Shown: in pieces, positions 9,274-19,496 of the stretch | Position numbering within the stretch: position 1 is the first letter of the stretch | How the letters are laid out: each line of letters opens with the position of its first letter | NCBI RefSeq assembly: GCF_030052815.1 | Contig: NC_079503.1 | Coordinates: 51,440,735 to 51,504,734 of the forward strand | Length of the DNA: 64,000 bases | From: Hevea brasiliensis | Lineage: Eukaryota; Streptophyta; Magnoliopsida; Malpighiales; Euphorbiaceae | Reading direction: 5' to 3' | Program-made: the position numbers and the translations under genes | The notes under the pieces: generated by a model | What the model was told of the DNA's origin: nothing | Databases searched by the model: none | Seen by the model: the letters and a program-made list of their open reading frames with translations, nothing else

Positions 9274-11164
9274 AAGTTTGGGCACTCACCTCTTTGATGC
9301 ACTATGGATGCAGTTGGTACTTTAGAAAGCACCTAGGACCCCAAGTATTGTCCTTATAGCTTGTCCACACCAAGATCACCAATGGGCAGCCCCCAAATCA
9401 GCTTCTCAAGCCTTGCCAACCAATTATAATTTGGGTTTTTGCCTTTAGAGAGGTTGTATGTGTGTATAGGACACTAGAAACGGTTTCTAGCAATTTTAAT
9501 TCAAAGGGAATGGAGTGATTCTCTTTGAATTGATGAGAAAACAAGAAGAGGAGAGGGTGAGAAAAGTGTGCCGCCACCATTGAGGAAGAGAGAATGTTAT
9601 TTTTATTCTTCTTTCTTTTTCCTTTTATAATTAGATCATTAAGTCACTTAAACCCTTTGCCACATGTCACCACCACATTGCATCTTATTTTTAATTAACT
9701 TAATCTCATTAAGCCAAGTGTCAAAGCTAGACTTAATCTTGACTTTGATCACCTTGCATGATAGGAAGACAAATGGTAAACTTATATGATGCCATGTGTC
9801 ACCATATCATGGTGCCACATGTCACCATGTGAAATGACCAAATTACCCTTTTGTTGTAATTTTGAGTTCTCAACCCAAAATCACTATTTCTCTTCTTCTA
9901 ATCAATTTATATCAAATATAAATTAATTAATCAATCTCCATTAATTAATTTCTTACAATTAAATTCAGATTTAAACACTTTAAATATAAATTTAACTTAT
10001 ACTATACATCTAATAACCTAGATTGGGTTTCAAGCCATGCTAGGGACTTTACAATCTTATTGCAAACCAAACCTATTTAATTAATCAATTAAACTCTTTA
10101 ATTAATCAATTAAATTACATTTTACTTGGTGATTAACTTGTTTATGTGTGTGACTCACGAGACTCATCACTAATTGGCAATGAGATATGATATTAATTCT
10201 TAATATCATCATAACTCTTTCTTACTATTAATGATTTCTCTAAATCATCTTAGGCATCTCATAGACCATGGTTGACACCTACCATAGCGTGCCATGGCCA
10301 CCCAATCAGTAACAAGGAATACCTTAAATGAAACTATAATTATATGTTTCCATGCACTGGAATCTTTCGGTCACAAAATCCTAATTTGAGCTGGAGTCAT
10401 GGTTTATGTCAAACCATATTTGCTATGAATATTATGTTCACTTTTAATTCCAGTTCTTGATTAATTAGATTTTATCAGAAACTCTTTTCTGACTAAATTT
10501 GTCTGTCTTGGCCAGGAACTTGAAACATCAAAAACAATTAAATGAACATAGGATTTTATCCCTGTTTACTTAGGGTAACAGATTCCATCTTGATCAACAC
10601 CCATCTCCATATATAACTAGTAGGAGCCAACACATGCCCATATACCCATACACAGTACAAGTATGAAAGCAGTATCAAACTCAAACCACCTATATATAAG
10701 ATAAATGTATTATCTCAATTCTAAAGATTAAATGCACTGTTATGATATATGACAATGCATTGACAAGACTAAACTCCATGTGCTTGTCATATGCGTTACT
10801 AGTTCGACTTACTTATCATGTATAAATGCCTATCATGTTTGTTATGTGGGATGAGACTCACCACTCCATCTTATTTATATCTCATATAAATAGCTTGGGA
10901 ACAAACATGATTATAATCTTTCTGGATAAGTTATTTCCAGTGTAAAGTATCCTCGATTGTGAACCAATTTATGACACTTTGTGCTAGAAATACTGTCACT
11001 CATATTCTTAACAACTTAAGAATAGAATTTCTAACAAAATATCAATGGACCTTTTCTATTACACATAAATACATTATGTAAAGAGAATAGTGAAATTGCT
11101 TTTTATTAATAAAATATGTACAAGATAAATGCTAAATGATATGCTCTATGGCATACTACTAACA
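9274..11164 (-). mobile_element. LTR-like insertion (LARD-type or partial copia-like), minus strand
   Basis: A ~1.9-kb block whose right edge reads, on the minus strand, TGTTAGTAGTATGCC, an LTR-like TG start. It interrupts element 2 exactly inside the RNase H reading (after a RRC/RRW codon run at about 11,165). It is AT-rich with no retroelement protein. The left edge lacks a CA end and abuts element 2's 3' LTR, so the block is truncated there. A promoter-like TATAAAAGG (minus strand, 9,621-9,629) is followed by a CT-rich leader, as expected inside an LTR. I do not recognise the family; a large-LTR non-autonomous element or solo LTR fits best. Confidence 0.6.
9621..9629 (-). promoter_or_regulatory. 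Candidate TATA box in the 9.3-11.2 kb insertion
   Basis: Minus-strand TATAAAAGG, followed about 30-40 bases downstream by a CTCTCTTCC pyrimidine patch. This is a common arrangement at plant LTR transcription starts. Inference from sequence only. Confidence 0.4.
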
Positions 11165-11460
11165 TCTCCTTTATATGAGATTTAGCACTTTCTACTTAAA
11201 GATGTGCTGGAGACTCTTGTGGTCTATGAAGATCTCACATTTTGCTCCATAAAGATAATGCCTTCATATCTTTAGAGCAAAGAGCACAACCGCCATTTCT
11301 AAATCATAAGTGGGATAATTAGCTTCATGCTTCTTCAACTGTTTTGAAGCATAAGCTATTACTCTACCATTCTGTATAAAAACACATACCAAATCCACTC
11401 TGGAGGCATTATAGTAAACTGTGAAATCTTCATTGCCCGTAGACAAAGCCAGCACTGGTG
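11165..11460 (-). pseudogene. Element 2 RNase H fragment
   Basis: Minus-strand reading from 11,455 leftward: [39 protein letters not shown] and [12 protein letters not shown]. After a stop in place of Trp it goes on to RHYLYGAKCEIFIDHKSLQHIF, and it is cut at 11,164 by the insertion. The first catalytic Asp is Asn (YYNAS instead of YCDAS). The reading lies in a different frame from the RT to its right, so a frameshift lies between 11,455 and 11,644. Confidence 0.85.
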
Positions 11461-11643
11461 CTAAAATTAAACACTTCTTAAGCTTCTAAAAGCTCTCCTC
11501 ACATTCATCACTCCATTTAAACTTCTTATTCTTCTAAGTTAACCTAGTCAGTGGAGTAGTTATCTTGGAGAAATGAAGCACAAATCTCCTATAATAGCTA
11601 GCTAAACTTAAGAAACTCTTGATCTCAATCACTATAGTTAGCC

Positions 11644-12400
11644 TTAGCTAATTTGCCACTGCTTAACCTTCTTAGGATCCACTTCTATTTCATTCTTTGA
11701 CACTACATATCCTAAGAAAGATATACTCTTTTGCCAGAACTCACACTTAGAGAACTTGGCAAACAACTGATACTCTCTCAATGTTTGAAAAACCATTCTT
11801 ATATGCTGTGCATGCTTTTTAGAACTTATGGAGCACGCTAATATGTCATCAATAAAGATAATCACAAAGTGATCCAGATAAGGCCTAAACATCCTATTCA
11901 TGATATCGATGAATGCAGTTAGGGCATTAGTTAACCCAAACCACATCACAAGAAACTCATAATGCCCGTATCTAGTCCAGAAAGTAGTCTTTGAAAAATC
12001 TGTCTTTTTAATCCTCAACTAGTGACATTTGGACCTTAAATCTATATTTGAAAAACAACTAGCTCTAGCTAGCTGATTAAGCAAATCATCAATATAGAGC
12101 AAAGGGTACTTGTTCTTCACAGTGAACTTATTCAACTATCTATAATCAATGCACAGTTTCAAGGATCCATCCTTATTCTTTACAAATAGTAAGGAAGCAC
12201 CCCATGGAAAGGTACACGGTTGGATGAATCCCTTATCCACTAAATCCTATAGTTGTTCCTTTAAGTCTTTTAACTTTATAAAAGCCATCCTATAAGGAGG
12301 AATAGATATGGGCCTAGTATTTAGCACAAGATCAATCTCAAAATCTATTTTCCTCTGAGTGGCAAACCGGGTAGTTCCTCTAGAAACACATCAGAAAACT
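11644..12400 (-). pseudogene. Element 2 reverse transcriptase
   Basis: Minus-strand Tekay/Del-type RT. In order from the right: IDFEIDLVLNTRPISIPPYRMA, LKEQL and [34 protein letters not shown], a broken [14 protein letters not shown], then the long piece 12,018-11,644. That piece has [18 protein letters not shown], the active-site FIDDIL (11,845-11,856), and [21 protein letters not shown]. Several stops and a Pro-to-Trp change in the VMPFG box show that it is dead. The reading shares its frame with gag and protease to the right, as in elements with one gag-pol ORF. Confidence 0.87.
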
Positions 12401-12639
12401 CTCTTACCACAGGAACTGATCTCAATCCACTTCTGTTCTCCACAACCTCTCTAACATGAGCTAAAAACCCTCTACATCCTTTTGGAGCATTTTTCTAGCA
12501 TACATCATGGAGATCATCCCCTTCATAGATGATGTTTGATCTCCCTAAAAAACTACCTCTGACCCATCCTATCCTCTAAAGTTTACTACTTTATTCTTAC
12601 AGTCTAAGATAGCATAATTGGCTGAGGGCCAATCTATCT

Positions 12640-12980
12640 CTAGAATGACATCAAATCCATCAATTCTAGGAGCACTAGTTCAACTAGAAAGCATTTATCC
12701 TCCACCATCATTGGATAGGCATAATAGATCATCTTCATCACTAAAGGATCACATTTGGGCCCACTAATAAACAATTGACATTGTAGACTCAAAACTACTA
12801 AACCCAGCCTTAGGACTACTTTGGGTTTAACAAAAAAATGTGATGCACTAGGATCAATCAAAGCATTGACATTGAAACTTCCAATGCAAAGGTTACCTGA
12901 CACCACAATGTTAGAGGTATTGGCCTCCTACTGTGTCATGGTAAAGATCCAAGTCAGTGCTATTGAACTGTTTTCTTATG
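12640..12980 (-). pseudogene. Element 2 protease region
   Basis: Minus-strand reading 12,906-12,640: VVSGNLCIGSFNVNALIDPSASHFFV with a plausible catalytic Asp in LIDPSASH, where Tekay-like proteases usually have a DSGATHSF-like motif. It is followed by KMIYYAYPMMVEDKCFLVELVLLELMDLMSF. The position between the CCHC region and RT, and the frame, fit a retroviral-type aspartic protease. The usual Asp-Ser/Thr-Gly triad is altered (DPS), so activity is unlikely. Confidence 0.75.
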
Positions 12981-12999
12981 TACCTGTCATAAAGGAAGA

Positions 13000-14556
13000 A
13001 GACCCTTGTCTTCTGCCTTATCCCCTCGCTGAAGAGGAAACCATAGGAGTTTGTCTCATTACCGGTTGAGCCATATTACCTGACTCGATCTGTTGTTGTG
13101 CAACTACTCTTTCCATATTAGGACACTCCCTAGACATGTGCCCCTCCTGTCCATTCCTGTTACTCTAGGAGGTTCCAAACCTACAAGGTCCTCGATGAGG
13201 TTTCCCACATCTAAGACAACTAGAGGTATTTGATCCTAAACTAGATTTGTTTCCTTCCCTAAGACCTAACTTGATTTTGCTCTAGAACTTCTTATTTTTT
13301 TACTTCTTGCCAAACTTCCCTCCCTTATCCTTCTTAGTTCTGGATGAGGAAATAGTCTTGGTTAAATAACTAAACCTCCCTACTTCTATAGCCTTAGGAA
13401 TTATGGACTGTTCAGCCTTTGTACTTTTTAGCTCCAGACGCCTTTTAATGATAGCCCCTGCTTCCATCTTTCTTGCAACATCTACAAATGAATGAAAACT
13501 ATAGGTTTCTACAACCAAAATCAATGAGGAGCATTTGGAGTGAAGCCTCTGAATATGCCTCTTCACTTTCTTCTTATCAGTATCATACTCCTGTCCCATA
13601 TACTGTAAAAGGTCAACAAACTTGCTGGTATACTCCTTAACACCCATATCAGTACTCTGTCTCAACTGCTCAAACTTTACCACCTTAAGTTCCCTAAAGC
13701 TTTCTAGAAAAGCCCAATTAGTAAATTCTGCCACAAACTGAGACTAAGTCATACTGTTAACCTTGTTAACAACATAAGTCTTATACCACTCCTTTGCTTT
13801 TTTACATTTCATGGTAAAGCCTATCATCTGAGTGGCCCTACTGTCACTAGCGTCCAATTCATTAGCTATCATTTTGACCACCTTTATGTACTTGAAAGGA
13901 TCATCTCCTTCCTTATACTTGGGTGCATCTAGCTTTAAGTAGTCCATCATCTTTGCTTTACCTCTACTACTTGTCAAGGTCTCTTATTTTGGAACTGTAA
14001 GGGTTGTTGGGGATGTTACTTGCTCTCTTGTAACTCCCTCCATGGGATTTTGAGTTCCCATGGTGGTTGAAGAACCTTGGAGGTACTGTTGTGGAGGGTA
14101 CATGGGATATGGGTTAAACGGTGGGAAGTAAGGTGGGTAGGGCATAAAAGGAGGATATTGGGGATAACTCATAAACCCAGGATTTCCAAAACTTCCCTGT
14201 TGAGGATATTGATACCCAAACCCATATTTTGGTCCTAGCTATAGAGGAGATATAAACTTTGATTCATCTCCTCCCTCTACAAAACTATCTTCTCCCACTC
14301 TTCCCATGCCTGTAGACTTAGGATTCTCATACTGTTAGGAAAAGCCATGAGAACTCCTTCGTGCATTTATAGACATTTAGGGTGTGCTTACAGTCCCCCT
14401 ACTAACTTTAAAGGAACTTCTAGGACCTATTAAAAATTCTCCACTTCCACTGTTACTTGTTCTCTCCCTGGCAACAAAGTTAATGAGCAATGCTCTAATA
14501 CCCTTGTTCTCGGGTAAAGTGCCTATTAACCTAGCAGACCATCTTGAGGCTCGCAT
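13000..14556 (-). pseudogene. Element 2 gag
   Basis: Minus strand, starting at ATG 14,556 just after a TTTACTTTTAG run that could be a 3' splice site. The N-terminus reads RASRWSARLIGTLPENKG, then a Pro/Tyr-rich stretch (YPQYPPFMPYPPYFPPFNPYP). The gag core follows (DYLKLDAPKYKEGDDPFKY, KKAKEWYKTYVV, FVAEFTNWAFLESF, MGVKEYTSKFVDLLQYM), and then damaged zinc-knuckle remnants (CLRCGKPHRGPC at about 13,195-13,230 and GHMSRECP). Stops at about 14,377, 13,981 and 13,735 and in the CCHC region break it, but all in one frame. The long proline/tyrosine tract is unusual compared with the other gags in the window. Confidence 0.85.
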
Positions 14557-14771
14557 TTCTAAAAGTAAACAAGAAGTGTTGATTGTATAAAAAGTTCATG
14601 TGAAGTCACATGAATACACAACATAACATCAAATATAGCATACCTATAACGTACAACATGTAATCATATAAGGACTCAACCCTAATGGACATTTATTTCT
14701 CTAACTGTGTTGGTTATCGTACTTCCTTTCACCTTTATTTTATACTTTTACTAGTATGTAGGTACGCTCAT

Positions 14772-14797
14772 CTAACCTAGAGCTCCAATATAAACTT
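14772..14797 (-). other. Primer binding site remnant (element 2), six bases deleted
   Basis: Immediately inside the 5' LTR the minus strand reads TTGGAGCTCTAGGTTAG. Plant elements of this type normally have TTGGTATCAGAGCTCTAGG here. The match is exact if TATCAG is removed, so the tRNA-iMet site appears to carry a clean 6-bp deletion that would stop priming. Confidence 0.6.
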
Positions 14798-17183
14798 TGT
14801 AACAACCTAAGCTAGGGCCATTACTGGCGCTAGGGATTGGGTCAGCTTAAGGCTACTAAAAACCATAGCAAGCCTAAAACTTGTAAACCATAAACATATT
14901 CCTATACCTCGCCATCTAAGCATACTCCAAACTATTACACTTTAGTCTTTTCATACATACTTACACATCATAACATAAATTTGGTTCAGAATTTGATCAT
15001 TTACCTACCTAGAAAAATCACTAAAGTGTATTGGTTAAACGTACATACATCCTTTCAAAGGAAAAACAAAGCCTTAAAAATTATCATTGACATTGCTTAA
15101 AAGTTAAAATATTACATAACTCCAACATTCTATAATTACCAATACAGTACTATCCATTCACATTTTACATGTATAACTATCAATACATCATACATAAAAA
15201 GAGTGCTTTAGTTACCCCTGTTACCCTCTCTCCCAAGAACTCTTCCAATCCTACATACCTGCATCTAGGGTTAGGGGAAAGGGGAAAGCTTACAAAAGCT
15301 CAGTGAGTAAACTAACCAATCATAAATTGATTTTCTCATTCTTTTCATACATATGCGATGCAGCACTCAAATGGTTTTTCACATCATAAATATTTCACAT
15401 AGCATGGATTTTGTCACCAGTGACTCCCTTAATCTAATGTGCTCGGCTCATACAGAGGCTCCTCCAGAATTTCGCTTAATATATCCAATGTGATAGACTC
15501 ATACAAAGGCTCCTTAGGACTTTCGCTTAAAACATGACATGTGTTATGCACCAGGGGCATTGTAAAGATCTCCCTTTGGATTTTATGGATCCATAAGATA
15601 CATAACATGATATAGTCCTAAACATAGGGGGAGTCAGTGGGTCTTTCATGATCCATCATGCACCAACAACAATATATGCAATTATGCAATATATTTGTGT
15701 TCTAGATACACACACCCTAAATAAATATACATGATGCATGAGGACAATTATAATTTAAATTTAAAAGGTTTACATTTATTAAAGTTAGAATTACTCACCT
15801 CTTAAAGCCTATCAACCACCTAACTTGAATGGTGGCTATCTTCGAATCCTTAACTTCCTGAGTCTCTCAAGTCTAACCTTATAACATCGGACCTTAAAGA
15901 GTTATACAAGGTTCTAAAACTATATACATATAATAAACATCTTGTTTTAGGCCCTTAGGAACCATGAAACCATATTTTGGAACCTTAGAAAAGAAAGGAG
16001 AAAAAGTCAGGTAGAACCTACTTCAGCTACCAAAATCCTAGACTTTAGCTGCCAAAGTCTCAGGCTTCGGACGACCCTTTTGTCCAGTATTGAAAGCGAC
16101 TATCAATGTCTTGGGCTTAAGCTATCGAACCTAGAAAATTTCTAGATTTTCTCGAGAAACTGCATGCTTCAGCTATCAAAACTATAATTTTTTATAGTTG
16201 AATTGAGGAATTTCCAGAATTCCCAAGTCGAAAACCTATAGAATCCTTCTCTCATTAACATACAAACTCACTCCAAAGTTTCAAAACTCAAACCAAACAT
16301 ATAAACAAGTTTACAGTGCCTAAAACAACTTGAAATAATGCTTGATTCCCACATACATTAACTTAGAACTCAAATCCTAAGTTTCCACAAACCCAATATA
16401 ACATATTCAAGGATCTCTTTAAATCAATCAAAGGAAACTAGCCATTTAAGGCCCATAACACTTAAACATGATTAAACTAACATTAAACAAGCAATTTCAA
16501 TATAAAATCACTAAACCCCAACCCTAGCATGTATAACTTCCCCAAAATTCATCTTAAACATAACTTTAAATGAAATTAAATTTATAAAAATCTAATTCCT
16601 CAACAACCTACTTAGATCTACCTATTAGATCAAAAAGAAAAGAATATTAGCTCTTTTCTTGGAGCTTAAAGGTGAGAGAATCAAAGCTTGAATCTACCTT
16701 CCTAATTTTCAAATGGAAGAATCCCCCTTTGAACTTTGAAAAAATTCAAGGAAATCTCCTTAAAACCTTCCTTGCATGCTCCAGCAGTTGAGAGAGAAAG
16801 AAAAAGAGAAAAACTCAAGTGTTTTGGCAGAAACATGAGCTTTGGCCCTTTTTATACCATTGTCAGTTGAGGAACTTTCAGTTGTTGGAGTCCATTCTAT
16901 CTAAGAAGTTATTTGAACAGGAAAATGGGCTTCGACTGCTGAAAGTCTATCTTTCGACTGCTGAAGTTCCTTCTGTCCAAAAACACACACTTAAAAACTT
17001 TTAAGGATGAAAACCTTTAAAGCATTTTCATTTTTTTAAATACATTATGAACACCTCAACCACACCTATATATAAAAGTATACACTTTTTACCACCCTTT
17101 CCTTCATTCACGAAATTTTTGAATTCACTAGACTATTTCATCTGCGACAGAAATTCTAATGTCAAAAAATGGTGGGTCTTACA
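14798..17183 (-). repeat. Element 2 5' LTR (right copy, complete)
   Basis: A 2,386-bp LTR, plus-strand TGTAACAACC...GGGTCTTACA. It is flanked on its outer side by the target duplication TTAGG (17,184-17,188) and on the inner side by the primer-site remnant. It matches 1,494-1,623 plus 7,851-9,273. Contents are non-coding: a candidate promoter near 16,850 and long AT-rich passages. The short open frames in it are chance. Confidence 0.9.
16848..16856 (-). promoter_or_regulatory. Candidate TATA box of element 2 LTR
   Basis: Minus-strand TATAAAAAG inside the 5' LTR, about 330 bp from its outer end. A CTCTTTTTCTTTCTCTCTC pyrimidine run (16,793-16,811) lies 40-60 bases downstream on the minus strand. 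Placement suits a U3/R boundary. Inference. Confidence 0.45.
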
Positions 17184-19496
17184 TTAGGGCTTGGGTTGGC
17201 ATAAAACTCCCAAAACCAATAGTAAGCCTTACTACTTTCAAACCCACGATCACACCAAATTTAAGACCCAACATGCAAATGAAATAAAATAAAATATTGT
17301 CAATTTATTTGGGCCAACTCAACCCGATAACTATCAGAAAATCAAAACTAGGGGTGCTCAGCTCAACCTTGATACCTAGCAAGCACAAACCACTTAATTT
17401 CCATTTAATTAAAACCATATATATATACAATGGTGTCACAACAGAGTTTTAATAATTATAAAAGTAGATAAATAAATAAAAACTATAAAACTATTAACTA
17501 AGAAACACTACAACTGTAGAGAAAAATATAAGTGGACCCAAAAATAAACTTGCTCCTCTTGCAACCTGGGAAAAAATATTTAAATAGGAATATGAGCATT
17601 CAACTCAGAGAGTTTAGATATTGATTATAGATTCAATTTCTATAACTACCTAAAACTATTGTAAACCTACTATGAAATGCACATCCATCACATATAACAA
17701 ATAATCCATCCAATATTCGTATGAGAAAATAATTTAGAGCTACTCACGCACCAAGTATATCACATCAATACATAAATATGGGAGTTAATCCCTTATACAG
17801 CTCTATTAATCCAAATCTCACCAGCGAGCTCAACTCAAGCTGGACTTTCTCTTTAATATAAGAGCGGGGGCCAACGAGATCAACTCAAAGCTGTGCCTCA
17901 CCCTGACTTTTCATATCCATAAGGACTGGGTTTTAGCAAAACTAGTTCAAGCTGTGACTACCCATCCAATCCATATCCATCATATACCATATATACATTT
18001 ATAACACATGTACATAGCTCCAAATTATCCCCAGGGCGGCAAACACAAGTAATTATCAAGAAATAAATATACAACAATAAGAGTACTCTTAATTTAATTA
18101 ACTAAGCATGTAAATATATTTATAAAATGTATGAGTATGCCAAAAATATATAAATAATATTGAAGTTACAAAATATAATTAATATCCAACTCACAAACTA
18201 GTTGACTAGATTATAGTTGGTCTGACTAGAAGGAGAAGATGGGCAGCCCGATCGCCTATATAGGCGCATTATCCTCTATCAATTTATCACCTATATAGAC
18301 ACACTATCCTTTATCAATTTTCTAACAGAATCAATTAATTAATTTAATTTACAAAAGAAAGAGTAAATTCTAAGATTTTATGAAATTTTGATAGAGTCTC
18401 CCTCATAACTGAACCTAACCCCTACAAGAAAATTTAGCAAAATTCAACACACAAGGCCTCAAGCCCACAACAACAACATCACATGCCTATTCGGGGCCTA
18501 CAAGAACCTAATCTAAGTCCAATTATCCAAACTCTAACTCGACGTCCCTAACTCCTTTGTAGTCTAAACAATTATTTTTTAGCACTTCAAACGAATCTTA
18601 AAAATATTCTTAAAGGTCCTTTACATCATTCTTGTATTAATTAAATTTATTTTGCATAATTTTTCTAAGCTAGGAATATTTTACAGACTAAATAGCTAGC
18701 TCAAAATAAGGCAAAAAGTACACAAATTGAGTTAGGGACTATCTTTGCAAATTCTACTACCTAGAACATGTTTGGAATGTCTAAAAACCTCAAGATTGAC
18801 TATAAGCATGACCCCTTTTTGAAATAGCCCATTAGACACCTGGACTAGGCTCAAAACTCAATCCTGAGTCCAGTGAGCCATTACCAATCCGACCGCACCT
18901 AAAAAAATCCCATAAATAGTTAAAAAATATCATATAATTATAGTTAATCTATAGGCACCAAAAAAGCTAAAAAATCTCACCGAGCGATCTGAATCGTCCG
19001 ATGATCTCTTTTTCCAAATGGTATCTAATCGGAGCGGGGTCAGTCATCTCGAAGGTTTCATCACACTAATCTAAATGGTGGCATCAGATCTTCGATCCGA
19101 TGGTCGAATCAACGGGAAATTTGCAAAAAATCTGCTACCATACATATTTCTCTCTCTTCTCTCCCTTGCTAAAAAACTCCATGGAATCCAATGAGACAGG
19201 TCAGAAAAGCTTCCTTGGCACGTGAAAATTTGGTTTGGGCTAGTGGGGTGGCCAAGCATTGACTAGAATGGCCAAAATTGCTGCCGTCTCTCCCTCCTTT
19301 ATTTCTTGCTTTTTCTCCCTTTCTTCTCACTGTGTTCCACTGCCCTTTGCCACTATTAGCCGTCACCTGGGTGTTGTTTGAGGTGAGGAAGCTCATCAGT
19401 GCATCACTGGTGCTGGAGGTGGCCAATCGAAGGAGAAGAATGAAGAGGAAGTGAGGGAGAGGAGAGAGAATCGGGGAGGGGGTATGGGTTGTTGCA
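17184..19496 (-). mobile_element. Element 3: LTR (main piece), probable solo LTR
   Basis: Continuation of 1,456-1,488 after element 2; joined length is about 2.35 kb. The right edge GGTTGTTGCA at 19,487-19,496 reads TGCAACAACC on the minus strand, a possible LTR start. The flanks TCATT (1,451-1,455) and TGATT (19,497-19,501) differ by one base and may be an aged target duplication. A CT/GA-rich zone (19,140-19,480) resembles an LTR leader. No gag or pol is attached, so solo LTR is the simplest reading. The right boundary is tentative because the satellite on the two sides is inverted. Confidence 0.6.

Larger units (their letters stand above)
1494..17183 (-). mobile_element. Element 2: Tekay/Del-like Ty3/gypsy element, nested and deleted
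   Basis: A minus-strand LTR retrotransposon delimited by TGTAA...TTACA ends and a perfect 5-bp target duplication TTAGG at 1,489-1,493 and 17,184-17,188. Its 5' LTR is on the right (14,798-17,183). Gag, protease, RT and RNase H run leftward from 14,556 to 11,165. The 3' LTR is on the left (1,494-1,623 continuing 7,851-9,273). Integrase, chromodomain and the 5' half of the 3' LTR are missing; in their place is a foreign LTR-like block (9,274-11,164). Element 1 sits inside the 3' LTR. RT motifs ([37 protein letters not shown]) resemble the Tekay/Del chromovirus lineage. Confidence 0.9.
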
